In this document: positions 26,369 to 37,190 of the stretch, in pieces
Numbering within the stretch: position 1 is the first letter of the stretch
Layout: the number at the start of each line of letters is the position of its first letter
From: an uncultured Planctomycetaceae bacterium
GTDB lineage: Bacteria > Planctomycetota > Planctomycetia > Pirellulales > UBA1268
Direction of reading: 5' to 3'
NCBI GenBank assembly: GCA_903919035.1
Contig: CAIXGY010000204.1
Coordinates: forward strand, 1 to 45,406
DNA length: 45,406 nucleotides
Notes under the pieces: generated by a model
Seen by the model: the letters and a program-made list of their open reading frames with translations, nothing else
Databases searched by the model: none
Told to the model about the DNA's origin: nothing
Position numbers and translations under genes: made by a program

Positions 26369-28412
26369 TGTTGAGGTCGAGGAAGAACACGAACAGCATC
26401 ATCGACAGCAGCAGCGCGAGCCCCAAGTAGCTCAGGGCCACGACGACCCGCTCGCTCGGCGGCCGCCGGAACACGAGTTCGTAGGCCAGGAACACCATGT
26501 GCCCGCCGTCGAGCACGGGGATGGGCAGGAAGTTCACCACCGCCAGGTTCGCGCTCAGCATCGCCAGGAACAGCAGGAAGCGGCTGAATCCCTCCTGGGC
26601 CGAGCGGCCGGCCTGCTTGGCGATCTCGATCGGCCCGCCGACGAGTCGGGGATTGATGTCTCGACGGAATAGTTTGCCCAGAAAGCCGTAGACGAGCCGC
26701 AGGTCGCCTCCGGCCTGCCGCAGCCCCATCTGCAGCGCCGTGGCGATCGTCGGAGCCTCGACCATCTTCGTGAGCGGCTCGAACACGAGGCCCCGGTCCA
26801 CCACGAAGAAATCGGCTTCCGTCGTGGGCGCGACGTCCACATCCCGCCGCGATCCGTCGGCCGCCGTCACGGCCAACCGCACCATGTCGTCTGGCCCGAC
26901 GAATTGGAGGCGGGCCATCAGCGCCGGCCAGTTTGGCGTGGCGGCGGAGAGATTGATCCCCTTGTCACCAGCCACCCGGTCACGGCCGTCGAGCAGCCAG
27001 GCACGGTCGATGCGCTCCCCGACCCGCACTCCCGCCCGCGCGGCTGGACCGTCGGCATCGACCGCCGACACCGCCGCGTCGACCACCAGCGCGATTCCCA
27101 GCGATGGCACGGAGGCCACGCAGGCCGCAGGTGTCGAGTCGTCGTCGCGCCAGCGGACCTCGCGGGGCACCACGTCGACGGTGCGGTCGGCCTCGCCCTC
27201 GCGGCCGATCCGGATGGAGACATGTTCGCCCACGCGGGCCCGCAGCCGGTCGTCGAGCGTGAGCGGGTCGCCGGCCTCGGCCCCGTCGATCTCGAGAATC
27301 CGGTCGCCGGAGCGGATGCCGGCCGCAGCCGCCGGCGAGTCGGCCTGCACCGCCCGCACCGTGCTCGCCGTCATCGTGACGCCCAGGGTGCGGCGGCGCT
27401 GCGGGGGCACTTCGATGTCGATCGACTGTGGGGCGGAGCCGGCGTCGGCCCGCCGCTCCACCGTGAGCCTGACCGGCGCGGAGAGTCGGCCGGAGAGCGC
27501 GGCGATGAGCTCGGCGTAGGTGCGCACGGCCGCGCCGTCGATGGCTCTCACCGTGTCACCGCCCGCCAACGGGGGCTGGGCCAGGCCGGCGCTCCCGGGC
27601 AGACCGGCCGACAGGTCGGGCGGCAGCGTGAGCGAGCAGGGACTGATCACACCGACGGTGGGCGCGCCCAGTTCCTTGTCGGGTCGCAGGAGCACCGTCC
27701 GTTCGGCCTGCTCACCGGGGCGACGGATCGTGAACTCGATGCCGCGGGAGAGGTCGCCGAGCGTGACGCCCTGCTGCAGATCCTTGAAGACCGGATCGCG
27801 CCGCCCGGCGATCGCGGTGATGTCGTCGCCGGTGCGCAGGCCAGCCTGCCAGGCAGCGCCGCCGGTGCGTACGGCCGAGATCGTGCAGGTCAGTTCACGG
27901 ACGCCGCGGCCATAGGCCCAGGCTGCCATCAGCACCGCGAAGATCACGTTCATGATCACGCCCGCCGAGATGATGGCCATCCGCTCGGGCACCGTCTGGG
28001 CGGGGTAACTCCGCGGATCCCACGGGGCATGGGGCTCGTCCACTGGTTCGGGCGGCAGGTCGCCGGAAAGCCTGGCCCGCTCCGCTTCCTCCGCCGCCGC
28101 CGCGGGATTGTCGTCCTGACCGAGCATCTTCACGTAGCCGCCCAGCGGCAGGGCACCGATGCCGTATTCCGTCTCGCCGCGGCGGAAGCTCAGGAGCTTG
28201 AGGCCGCCGACGTCGAAGCCGAGGAAGAACTTCTCGACCTTCACGCCGCAGGCCTTGGCGACGAGAAAGTGGCCGAGTTCGTGGACGAATATCACGAATC
28301 CCAGCCCACCGGCGACCTGGAGGATCACCATCCAGCTCGAGGGCTGCGCGATCCACTCGAGCCAGTTCGCGGCCGCGAGCGGCAGGGTCACGGACGACGT
28401 CATCAGTTCCAT
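26343..28412 (-). CDS. rseP: site-2 intramembrane zinc protease RseP with extra PDZ modules
   Basis: 689 residues against about 450 in E. coli. The first membrane segment holds HELGH (44-48), the zinc-binding protease motif. The third ligand region is NFLPIPVLDGGHMVF near 630-640. Between them lie up to four PDZ-like modules (for example AAWQAGLRTGDDITAI, DSPAAAAGIRSGDRILEIDG and GPAARAGVRVGERID). It cleaves transmembrane anti-sigma factors or remnant signal peptides. The ATG at 28412 has GGAGG seven bases upstream, inside the end of dxr (10-bp overlap), so dxr-rseP is translationally coupled, as in many bacteria. The longer frame up to 29225 is antisense-like dxr sequence in another frame and was discarded. 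Confidence 0.94.
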   Translation of the reverse strand: MELMTSSVTLPLAAANWLEWIAQPSSWMVILQVAGGLGFVIFVHELGHFLVAKACGVKVEKFFLGFDVGGLKLLSFRRGETEYGIGALPLGGYVKMLGQDDNPAAAAEEAERARLSGDLPPEPVDEPHAPWDPRSYPAQTVPERMAIISAGVIMNVIFAVLMAAWAYGRGVRELTCTISAVRTGGAAWQAGLRTGDDITAIAGRRDPVFKDLQQGVTLGDLSRGIEFTIRRPGEQAERTVLLRPDKELGAPTVGVISPCSLTLPPDLSAGLPGSAGLAQPPLAGGDTVRAIDGAAVRTYAELIAALSGRLSAPVRLTVERRADAGSAPQSIDIEVPPQRRRTLGVTMTASTVRAVQADSPAAAAGIRSGDRILEIDGAEAGDPLTLDDRLRARVGEHVSIRIGREGEADRTVDVVPREVRWRDDDSTPAACVASVPSLGIALVVDAAVSAVDADGPAARAGVRVGERIDRAWLLDGRDRVAGDKGINLSAATPNWPALMARLQFVGPDDMVRLAVTAADGSRRDVDVAPTTEADFFVVDRGLVFEPLTKMVEAPTIATALQMGLRQAGGDLRLVYGFLGKLFRRDINPRLVGGPIEIAKQAGRSAQEGFSRFLLFLAMLSANLAVVNFLPIPVLDGGHMVFLAYELVFRRPPSERVVVALSYLGLALLLSMMLFVFFLDLNIIPRFANQ

Positions 28413-29545
28413 GCCCGAACCTCCTCCCGTGCCCAGGCGTCGAGCCGGAGCACGTCGTCGAGGCCCGGGTCGGCTTGGAAAGGATGGGCGTCGAGCACCC
28501 GAGCGCACACGTCGGCGATGTCGGTGAACCGCAGGCTGCCGCCGAGGAAGCGACCTACCGCCTCCTCGTTGGCGGCATTGAGCACACAGCCTGCCGTGCC
28601 GCCGCGGCCCGCCGCCTCGTGCCCGAGCCGCAGGGCCGGAAAGCGATCCAGGTCGGGGGGCTCGAATTCCAGGGTGAAGGCCTGGGCAAAGTCGAGCCGT
28701 CGCGCCGGACCCGGTATCCGCCGCGGGTACGACAGGGCGTATTGGATCGGTAGCCGCATGTCGGGCGGGCTCAATTGCGCCACCACCGACCCGTCGATGA
28801 ATTCGACGAGCGAGTGGACGATCGACTGCGGGTGGATCAGCACCGCGAGTTTGTCGGCAGGGACGCCGAACAGCCAGCGAGCCTCCACGAGTTCGAGGGC
28901 CTTGTTCATCATGGTGGCCGAGTCGATCGTGATCTTCGGCCCCATCGACCAGGTGGGATGACGGAGCGCCTCCTCGGGTGTGACGGTCGCGAGCGACTCG
29001 CGGGGCCGGCCGCGGAACGGGCCGCCGCTGGCGGTGAGCACGAGCCGGGCCACCTCGTCGGGGGCGCCGGCCGCCAGCGCCTGGTGGATCGCCGAATGCT
29101 CGCTGTCTACCGGCACGATCGCACCGCCGGTGCGCGAGGCCAGTCGGGTGACGAGCGGCCCGGCCGTCACGAGCGTTTCCTTGTTGGCCAGGGCGACGGT
29201 CTTGCCCGCTTCGAGCGCAGCCCACGTGCTCCGCAGCCCGGCCGCCCCCACGATCGCCGAGACGACGCGATCGACGGCGGGATCAGCCACGAGTTCGTCC
29301 AGGGCCTCAGGGCCGACGGCGAGCCTCGTTCCGGCGGGCAGCGCGCCGGCCCCCACATCGGCCGCGGCCCGGGGATCGCCCACGACCACCCATGCGGGCC
29401 GGAAGCGGTGGGCCTGGTCGAGAAGCGTCGCCACGCTCCTCCGCGCGGCCAGGAGCCAGGGCTCGAAGCGGCCCGCCGACGCGGCGATCACGTCGAGCGT
29501 GCTCGTGCCGATGCTGCCGGTCGACCCCAACACGGCGACCCGCAC
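28403..29545 (-). CDS. dxr: 1-deoxy-D-xylulose 5-phosphate reductoisomerase
   Basis: Second step of the MEP pathway to isoprenoids: NADPH-dependent conversion of DXP to MEP. The N-terminus [17 protein letters not shown] binds [25 protein letters not shown] (metal and substrate ligands), TASGGPFRG and [17 protein letters not shown] are the diagnostic blocks. From the GTG at 29545 the protein is about 380 residues, close to the usual 390. The open frame extends to an ATG at 29626, but those 27 codons include codons rare in this window (ATA, CTA, CAA) and no Shine-Dalgarno precedes that ATG, whereas GGGGAG precedes the GTG. The stop lies within the rseP start region. Confidence 0.93.
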   Translation of the reverse strand: MRVAVLGSTGSIGTSTLDVIAASAGRFEPWLLAARRSVATLLDQAHRFRPAWVVVGDPRAAADVGAGALPAGTRLAVGPEALDELVADPAVDRVVSAIVGAAGLRSTWAALEAGKTVALANKETLVTAGPLVTRLASRTGGAIVPVDSEHSAIHQALAAGAPDEVARLVLTASGGPFRGRPRESLATVTPEEALRHPTWSMGPKITIDSATMMNKALELVEARWLFGVPADKLAVLIHPQSIVHSLVEFIDGSVVAQLSPPDMRLPIQYALSYPRRIPGPARRLDFAQAFTLEFEPPDLDRFPALRLGHEAAGRGGTAGCVLNAANEEAVGRFLGGSLRFTDIADVCARVLDAHPFQADPGLDDVLRLDAWAREEVRAWN

Positions 29546-29865
29546 GGACTCCCCTAGGGAGCGGCATGCCGGATCGGAGGTGGCTATCGCCTCCGCTGGA
29601 ACGGTTTGACGGGCGGAGACGGGCATTCAGTGAGGATCAGGTGAGACTCGGGCGGAAACTTCGAGTGTATCAGCCCGGCAGTGGCCTGTGCCACGGAGGC
29701 GGTGCCGGGATTTTGACCCCCGGAGGGTGTGGCTGCCATCGCCTGGCCGCCCGGGACACCCCGGCAGCGACGGACGACACCGGCAGGCGTTTGTCCGGCG
29801 CCCTTCGCCGCCATACCATTCGCTTGGCATCGATCTGCGGCGAATCCGAGTTTTTCAGAGCCTCC
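29546..29865. other. 320-bp gap between divergent dxr and ftsH
   Basis: No convincing gene is seen here. Codon use in the small open frames on both strands is unlike the neighbours. The region must hold the promoters of both dxr-rseP and ftsH. A plausible ftsH promoter is listed separately. No strong hairpin or repeat was found. Confidence 0.5.
29791..29819 (+). promoter_or_regulatory. candidate sigma-70 promoter for ftsH
   Basis: TTGTCC at 29791-29796 and TACCAT at 29814-29819 are separated by exactly 17 nt, and each matches four of six consensus bases. Initiation near 29826 would give a leader of about 40 nt before the ATG at 29866. This is a consensus match only. Confidence 0.4.
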
Positions 29866-31947
<2,082 letters not shown>

Positions 31948-32072
31948 AGATTCCGGCCGCGCGACCCGCACGACCGGCATGGTCGCCCGCGCCGGTGCGG
32001 GCGTGGAGAGCGGCGACCCGGCGGGCCGAACATTCCTTCGGGCATCCGTTTCCGAAGTCTGGTCGACGCGCC

Positions 32073-32291
32073 ATGTGGAAGAGCATCTGTCTCGCAGCCG
32101 GAATCTTCGCCTGCATCGTGGGCGTCGAGATGCTCCTCATCGACTCGGCGGTGATCCGGCCCTTGAACGGGGACGGCGGGCCGCGGACGTTCACTGCTCC
32201 CGATTGGGCCCCGTGGACGCTCCTGTCGGTCGGAGCCGTGACGGTGCTCCATTACGTCTCGCTGCCGAGGTCGCTGTCGGGCGGGCAGTGA
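32073..32291 (+). CDS. small two-helix membrane protein
   Basis: 72 residues starting MWKSICLAAGIFAC. Helix one spans about 4-22 (including GIFACIVGVEMLLI) and helix two spans about 50-63 (WTLLSVGAVTVLHYV), with a short loop containing APDWAPW. The function is unknown. The layout resembles the 88-residue protein at 14495-14761. The longer open frame back to 31944 has arginine-rich sequence of non-coding character, so the ATG at 32073 is preferred. It sits between ftsH and the DCC-family gene on the same strand. Confidence 0.6.
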   Translation: MWKSICLAAGIFACIVGVEMLLIDSAVIRPLNGDGGPRTFTAPDWAPWTLLSVGAVTVLHYVSLPRSLSGGQ

Positions 32292-32352
32292 GCGGCGGCG
32301 TTGATCGGTTGCGTTCGCCGACGCTTCACGGTTGCTCCTGTGGAGGCGCGGC

Positions 32353-32751
32353 ATGATCGACATCGCCAACCGGCCCGAGAAGGACACCGTCCTCTACGAC
32401 GGACAATGTCGATTCTGCCGCAGTCAGATCGCGATCCTGAAGGCGCTCGATCTCCTCGGGAGCCTGCGATTCGTGTCGCTCCACGATCCGCTCGCGGGCC
32501 GCGAATTCCCCGAACTCGAACGCGACGATCTTTTGCGGCAGATGTACGTCGTCGATACCTCGGGTAGCGCCCGCGGTGGTGCCGAAGCGGTTCGCTATCT
32601 CTCGCGGCGATTGCCGCTGCTCTGGCCGCTGGCACTACCGCTGCACGTGCCGGGCAGCCTGCCTCTATGGAACGCGGTGTATCGGTTCGTCGCCCGACAT
32701 CGCTATCGGATCGCCGGTTCCTGTGCCGAAGGCACCTGCCGGCTGCACTGA
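32353..32751 (+). CDS. DCC-family (DUF393) thiol-disulfide oxidoreductase-like protein
   Basis: 132 residues. VLYDGQCRFCRSQI carries the DGxCxxC motif that defines the family, and the rest alternates short helices and strands (LRFVSLHDP, GAEAVRYLSRRLPLLWP). The family is predicted to have a thioredoxin-like fold, but its substrates are not established. A further pair of cysteines lies at the C-terminus (GSCAEGTC). GGAGG at 32342-32346 precedes the ATG at 32353 by six bases and fixes the start. It ends 22 bp before the convergent activator gene. Confidence 0.85.
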   Translation: MIDIANRPEKDTVLYDGQCRFCRSQIAILKALDLLGSLRFVSLHDPLAGREFPELERDDLLRQMYVVDTSGSARGGAEAVRYLSRRLPLLWPLALPLHVPGSLPLWNAVYRFVARHRYRIAGSCAEGTCRLH

Positions 32752-32773
32752 TCGTCGCCCGGGCGGCGTAGCG

Positions 32774-33838
32774 TCAGGCTTCTGCGTCGTCCGCCGGGCC
32801 GCCCGCCTCGAGTTCTTTGAGCAGGCGGGTCATCGTGTTGGCGTGGACGCCGAGCAACTTGGCGGCCTGCGCCTTGTGGCCGCGGGTGATCTCCAGCGCC
32901 TCCTTGATGGCCTGCTCCCGCAACTTTGCGAGATCGAGGCACGGCAGCCGGCCCGCGGCCGGCGCCCGGACCGCCGTCCGCGTGGGCACCTTGGGTTCGG
33001 TCTGCAGGACGTAGGCCTGTTCGATGGTGTGCTCGAGTTGCCGCACGTTGCCCGGCCACGGGAACGCACAGAACTCGGCGAGTGCCTCGCCGGAGGGCAC
33101 CCAGACGGGCAGCCGGTACCGGTCGGCGAACTTCTTCGAGAAGAACTCGATGAAGTGCGGAATGTCCTCGGTCCGCTCGCGGAGCGGCGGAACCTTCAAC
33201 TCGATCATGTTGAGGCGGTAGTAGAGATCCTCGCGAAAGGTTCCCTTCTCCGCCTCCTGCTCGAGATCGCGATTCGTGGCCGCCACGATCTGCACGTCGA
33301 TCGGCACAGGCTCGGTGGCGCCGACGGGGATCACCTCGCGTTGCTGGAGCACGCGGAGCAACTTCGGCTGCAGCTCCTGCGGCATCTCGCCGATCTCGTC
33401 GAGGAACACCACGCCGCCCTGGGCCGCGCGGAAGATGCCGAGCGACCGTCCCGCGGCGCCGGTGAACGCACCCTTCTCATGGCCGAAGAGTTGGCTCTCG
33501 GCGAGCGTGGGTGTGAGCGCCGCACAGTTGACCGGCACGAACGCCTTGCTCGCCCGCGGACCGCTGCGATGCAGGAGGCGGGCCCACAGCTCCTTGCCGG
33601 TGCCGGTCTCGCCGCACACGAGCACGGTGCACTCGACCTCCGCCGCCCGCTCGATCGACTTGGCGATCCGCCGCATGGCGGCGTTGGAGCCGAGGACCCA
33701 GTTGCTCGGACCGCCGGGCGTGGTGATGCGGTTGCCGGGCGAGGCCGGCTCGGCCACGACTGCGGGATCGAGCGAGCCGCCGCGCGGATCGCGAACGGCG
33801 GAATCACCTGCCCGAAACGTAAGCGGTCGGATGGCCAT
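32774..33838 (-). CDS. sigma-54-dependent transcriptional activator without receiver domain
   Basis: 354 residues. The AAA+ activator domain has Walker A GETGTGKE (about 76-83), the sigma-54 contact loop GAFTGA (123-128), Walker B GGVVFLDEIGEMP and the sensor block REDLYYRLNMIELKVPPLRER. The C-terminal Fis-type helix-turn-helix is ITRGHKAQAAKLLGVHANTMTRLLKEL in the last 40 residues. The N-terminal 45 residues are short and disordered, with no receiver, GAF or PAS domain, so the activator is probably controlled by abundance, by a partner protein or by direct ligand. Target enhancers were not recognised. It is convergent with the DCC-family gene. Confidence 0.92.
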   Translation of the reverse strand: MAIRPLTFRAGDSAVRDPRGGSLDPAVVAEPASPGNRITTPGGPSNWVLGSNAAMRRIAKSIERAAEVECTVLVCGETGTGKELWARLLHRSGPRASKAFVPVNCAALTPTLAESQLFGHEKGAFTGAAGRSLGIFRAAQGGVVFLDEIGEMPQELQPKLLRVLQQREVIPVGATEPVPIDVQIVAATNRDLEQEAEKGTFREDLYYRLNMIELKVPPLRERTEDIPHFIEFFSKKFADRYRLPVWVPSGEALAEFCAFPWPGNVRQLEHTIEQAYVLQTEPKVPTRTAVRAPAAGRLPCLDLAKLREQAIKEALEITRGHKAQAAKLLGVHANTMTRLLKELEAGGPADDAEA

Positions 33839-33924
33839 GGTGGCTGCCTCGGGTGGCGAGAACCGTCGCGTCCGCCGTGCCTGAAACTTCCGCCAGTATC
33901 ACGGTGCGGCCGGGCGGCTGCAAC

Positions 33925-33995
33925 GTCCGGTTCCGTGGTTTTCGAGAAATTCCCGGCCGCCGGCCGGAAACCTCGAAAAAACCGGCAAAGTCGGG
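33925..33995. terminator. long imperfect hairpin upstream of the activator gene
   Basis: The sequence from GGTTTTCGAG (about 33937-33946) to CTCGAAAAAACC (about 33972-33983) pairs around a GC-rich inner palindrome (CCCGGCCG with CGGCCGG). It sits between the stop of the exported methyltransferase gene and the start of the activator, both on the minus strand. It could terminate the first transcript, although no long T-run follows the GC stem directly. Confidence 0.4.
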
Positions 33996-34007
33996 GGTTT
34001 CTGGGGG

Positions 34008-34745
34008 TCAGGGGGCGTCAGAATCCCCGTTTTCGGCCCCGAAAAACAGCAGGTGTTGCCACGGGAGCCGGTCGAACTCCCGGACGAGCGCGAAACCAGC
34101 CGGCTCCAGTTCGGCCCGGACCTGCGCCTTCGTCATCTTGTGGAGGGGCTTGATGGGCACCGCCGGATCCTCGCCACGAAACTCCGCGAGCACCAGCCGC
34201 CCGCCCGGGGCGAGGCTCCGCCGGATCCTCGCCAGCATCTGTTCGGGGTGGGAGAACTCGTGGTAGACGTCGACGCACAGCACGAGGTCGATTTCGCCCT
34301 CGGGCAAGCGGGGATCGATCGGCGTGCCCACGAGCGGGCGGATGTTCGCCAGTCTCTCGTCACCGGCCCTGGCGGCGAGCATCCGCAGCATCTCGGGCTG
34401 GATGTCGACGGCATAGACCACGCCCTCGGGCCCCACCATCCGCGCCAATTCGAGCGTGTAGAAGCCGTTGCCGCAGCCCAGGTCGCAGACGGTCTGGCCC
34501 GCGTCGATCTCGAGAGCCTGGAGCAGGAGGCGGCAGTCCTCTTCCCGCTGCCGACTCTCGCGCACCAGCCAGGGCGCCCCGGTGTAGTGCATCGTCTGGG
34601 CGATCTCGCGGCCCAGATGGTGCGTGGGCGCGGGAGGAATCTCCGTCGTCACGTCGATCGCGGTGTCGACCAGCACCGGCTGGGCCGAGGCGGTGCCGAT
34701 CGACAGGGCCAGCGCGATCCAGAGAGTGGCCATGGCCCGGAACAT
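34008..34745 (-). CDS. exported SAM-dependent methyltransferase-like protein
   Basis: 245 residues. Residues 1-20 (MFRAMATLWIALALSIGTAS, then AQP) look like a Sec signal peptide. The mature part is a class I methyltransferase fold: motif I VCDLGCGNGFYTLELA, post-I acidic VYAVDIQPEM, motif IV DLVLCVDVYHEFSHPE, and post-motif LAPGGRLVLAEFRGED. Catalysis by such proteins needs SAM, normally cytoplasmic, so export is odd. The mature N-terminus HHLGREIAQTMHYTGAPWLVR is shared by a recognisable group of exported planctomycete and proteobacterial methyltransferase-like proteins. The ATG at 34745 was chosen for the signal peptide; upstream codons are intergenic in character. Confidence 0.78.
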   Translation of the reverse strand: MFRAMATLWIALALSIGTASAQPVLVDTAIDVTTEIPPAPTHHLGREIAQTMHYTGAPWLVRESRQREEDCRLLLQALEIDAGQTVCDLGCGNGFYTLELARMVGPEGVVYAVDIQPEMLRMLAARAGDERLANIRPLVGTPIDPRLPEGEIDLVLCVDVYHEFSHPEQMLARIRRSLAPGGRLVLAEFRGEDPAVPIKPLHKMTKAQVRAELEPAGFALVREFDRLPWQHLLFFGAENGDSDAP

Positions 34746-35111
34746 GGCCCGAGTATACGCCGCCGCCCGTCGCGCGACGGAATCAGCCGCAGACCATGGC
34801 GGACGACTCACCCTCGAGCCGCTGGTCTTGAGACGCTGATCCGCGCGCGGAAAGGCATCTCGTTCACAACAGGCCTCTCGGCCCAACCGGCTCGGGTCTG
34901 CCCACACCCTCTCGACGGACGCTCGCTACGTCCATCCTGGACTTCGCTTGCTCGGAGACGGCGGCGCTCCGGCATCCATGCCTGCGCTTGCCGTCTACGT
35001 CGTCTCGAGGGGATGGGCAAACCCGATCCTTCCTCGATCGTGTGGGGAAGGCACGGGCGTTCCCCACGCCGGTTGGGCACGTTGACGCCCGAGGATCGAC
35101 GGGAAGCCGGA
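34746..35111. other. 366-bp gap without a gene, mostly repeat-derived
   Basis: No coding sequence is supported. Most of it is the palindromic repeat listed at 34871-35090. The remaining bases next to the exported methyltransferase gene presumably hold its promoter, which was not recognised. Confidence 0.6.
34871..35090. repeat. imperfect palindromic intergenic repeat (copy 2)
   Basis: Left arm about 34892-34918 (TCGGGTCTGCCCACACC...) pairs imperfectly with right arm about 35001-35026 (...GGATGGGCAAACCCGA). TCGGCCCAACCGGCTCGGG at 34878-34896 is an exact inverted copy of 20071-20089. The decamer CCGGTTGGGC occurs inverted at 34881-34890 and direct at 35069-35078. Same family as copies near 19.9 kb and 39.4 kb. 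Confidence 0.6.
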
Positions 35112-36026
35112 TCAGGCTGCCGCATCGCGGAGCGCGGGCAGGCCGCCCGCGTCACAGAGGCTGGCGATCGTGATCCCGGCCGCAACGGCCCGGGCCGCGA
35201 GCGCGGGGGCGTCGACGAGGATCGTGCGGCCGGCCTCGATGGCGAGCACCGCGGCACCGGCCGCCGCCAGCGACTCGAGCGTGCCCACGCCGATCGTGGG
35301 CATGTCGAAGCGCAGATCCTGCTGCGGCTTGGCGACCTTCACGACCGTCATGCCGCCCGCGGGACACAGCACACCGGCGCGGCGGATGCACTCGTCGGTG
35401 CCCTCGATCGCCTCGAGGGCGAGCGGCGCGCGGTTTCTCACCACCACCGTCTGCCCGATGTCGTGGCGGCCGAGTTCCTTGGCGAGGTGCCAGCCGAAGG
35501 CCACGTCGGCCGCGAGCCGCTGGGTGAGCGGCCGGCCCGCGAGGATGCCCTCGGCGGCGAGCAGTTCGGGAGCGAAGTCGGTGGCCGGGCAGATCGTCAC
35601 GCCGCGGGCGTCGAAGGCGGCGGCGATCGCCCCCAGGAGCGAGTCGTCGCGGTTGTCGCGGCGGCGGCTCACGAAGTGGGGCCAGAAGGTCGTGAGGCCC
35701 GTCCAGTCGGGCAGGTGGTGGAGCCAGGCCCGCTTCCCGAAGAGTTTCTTTTTGTGGATCTTCCCGGCCATCGTGGCCCGGCGGCAGCCGGCAGCCTTGA
35801 AGAACTCGATCGCGTGACCGATCTCGGCCACGCCCACGTCGCCGTGGACGTCGGCGAGGGCCGCGAGTTTGGCATCGGCGTGGTCGCGGATCGCCAGAAT
35901 CGCCGTGCGACCGCCATGGCGACGGACGGCCTCGGCCACCATCACCGGATAGCGGCCCCAGCCGGCGAGGATGCCGATGGTTTCGCCGGCGAGCATGCCT
36001 GTGGATACGTGCGTGTGGGCCTGCAT
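35112..36026 (-). CDS. lpxI: UDP-2,3-diacylglucosamine diphosphatase LpxI
   Basis: 304 residues of the LpxI (DUF1009) family, which hydrolyses UDP-2,3-diacylglucosamine to lipid X in lipid A synthesis and replaces LpxH in many bacteria. It has the N-terminal GILAGWGRYPVMVAEA block, the Asp/Asn-rich middle SRRRDNRDDSLLGAI, and the C-terminal block with VVVRNRAPLALEAIEGTD, CPAGGMTVVKVAKPQQDLRFDMPTIG region and GRTILVDAP. The length is slightly above the usual ~270-280. lpxD ends 11 bp upstream on the same strand, which supports the assignment. Confidence 0.9.
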   Translation of the reverse strand: MQAHTHVSTGMLAGETIGILAGWGRYPVMVAEAVRRHGGRTAILAIRDHADAKLAALADVHGDVGVAEIGHAIEFFKAAGCRRATMAGKIHKKKLFGKRAWLHHLPDWTGLTTFWPHFVSRRRDNRDDSLLGAIAAAFDARGVTICPATDFAPELLAAEGILAGRPLTQRLAADVAFGWHLAKELGRHDIGQTVVVRNRAPLALEAIEGTDECIRRAGVLCPAGGMTVVKVAKPQQDLRFDMPTIGVGTLESLAAAGAAVLAIEAGRTILVDAPALAARAVAAGITIASLCDAGGLPALRDAAA

Positions 36027-36037
36027 GGTGCTGTGAG

Positions 36038-37087
36038 TCAGGCGGCGGCGCTGGTGTCCTCGTCGCGACGTTCCAGGGCCTCGACGCGGGCGGCCAGGGT
36101 CTTGAGGTCCTTGCGCATCTCGGGGAGCTTCGACATGGTGGCGAGTTGGAGCTTGCGGTCGCGGAGGTCGATGGCGGGCTCGCCGAGGACGGTCTTGCCG
36201 GCCTCGATGTCACTGGAGACGCCCGACCGCGCGCCCAGGATCGCGCGGTCGCCAATGTGGACATGATCGCGGACGCCCACCTGGCCGGCCATCACCACCC
36301 AGTCGCCCGTCGAGGTGCTCCCCGCCACGCCCACCTGTGAGCAGATCATGGCATGGCGGCCCACGCGGACGTTGTGGGCGATCATCACGAGGTTGTCGAG
36401 CTTCGAGCCCGCGCCGATCACGGTGGGGCCGTAGGTGCCGCGGTCGATCGTGGTGTTCGCGCCCACCTCCACGTCGGGCCCGAGTTCCACCCAGCCGAGC
36501 TGCGCCGAGATCCGGTAGCCGTCGGCCGTGGGCTTGTAGCCGAAGCCGTGGGCGCCGAGGACGGCACCGGCATGGACGACCGCGCGGTCGCCCACGACCG
36601 TGTTCTCGTAGAGCACCGCGTGCGGATAGATCTCCGCGGCCGCGCCGATCCGGCAGCCGGCCATGACGTGGGCGCCCGGATGGATGGTGGCGCCCGGGCC
36701 GATCTCGACGTCGGGGCCGATCGTGGCGAAGGCTCCCACATCGACGTCGGCTGCGAGGCGGGCCGAAGGGTGGACGTCGGCCTTGGGGCTCACGCCCGCG
36801 CGGATGCGGGGCCGCGGCGGCCGAAAGTGGGTGACGGCCGCCGCGAACGCGACATGGACGTCCGCGACCTCGATCGTGGGCCGGTCGAGCGGACCCGATC
36901 CCGTGGGCACGATCGCAGCCGCCGCGCGGCTCTTCGCGAGGAGGTGAATCCGTTCCGCCGAGTCGATCAGCGTGGCGTCGTCGGGGCCGGCGGTCTCGAG
37001 CGTGGCGGCTCCGGTGATTCGAGTCGTCCCGTCACCGACGAGCGTGCCGCCGACTCGCGCGGCCAGGTCCACGAGCGTGATCGACAT
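36038..37087 (-). CDS. lpxD: UDP-3-O-acylglucosamine N-acyltransferase LpxD
   Basis: 349 residues. Adds the N-linked acyl chain in lipid A biosynthesis. The N-terminal uridine-binding domain (1-100) is followed by a left-handed beta-helix of hexapeptide repeats (VHPSARLAADVDVGAFATIG and on). The catalytic His is in LGAHGFGYKP. A C-terminal helix (MSKLPEMRKDLKTLAARVEALE) is coiled-coil-like and mediates acyl-carrier contact in homologues. The ATG at 37087 has GGGAGG upstream. The open frame beyond it is unrelated sequence read in the transporter region. It forms an operon with lpxI. Confidence 0.95.
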   Translation of the reverse strand: MSITLVDLAARVGGTLVGDGTTRITGAATLETAGPDDATLIDSAERIHLLAKSRAAAAIVPTGSGPLDRPTIEVADVHVAFAAAVTHFRPPRPRIRAGVSPKADVHPSARLAADVDVGAFATIGPDVEIGPGATIHPGAHVMAGCRIGAAAEIYPHAVLYENTVVGDRAVVHAGAVLGAHGFGYKPTADGYRISAQLGWVELGPDVEVGANTTIDRGTYGPTVIGAGSKLDNLVMIAHNVRVGRHAMICSQVGVAGSTSTGDWVVMAGQVGVRDHVHIGDRAILGARSGVSSDIEAGKTVLGEPAIDLRDRKLQLATMSKLPEMRKDLKTLAARVEALERRDEDTSAAA

Positions 37088-37190
37088 GGGACGCGCCTCC
37101 CTGCGGTCGCCGGGACTCCCGGCGGGGCGGGGAGGGTAGGGAAACGGATGCGGCGTCGCAAGCCGGACAGGGCGTGCGGAAACCGCGACC

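Noticed and set aside
29546-29626. N-terminal extension of dxr to the ATG at 29626
   Set aside because: The 27 extra codons use rare codons for this genome, lack similarity to the family, and the GTG at 29545 has a better ribosome site.
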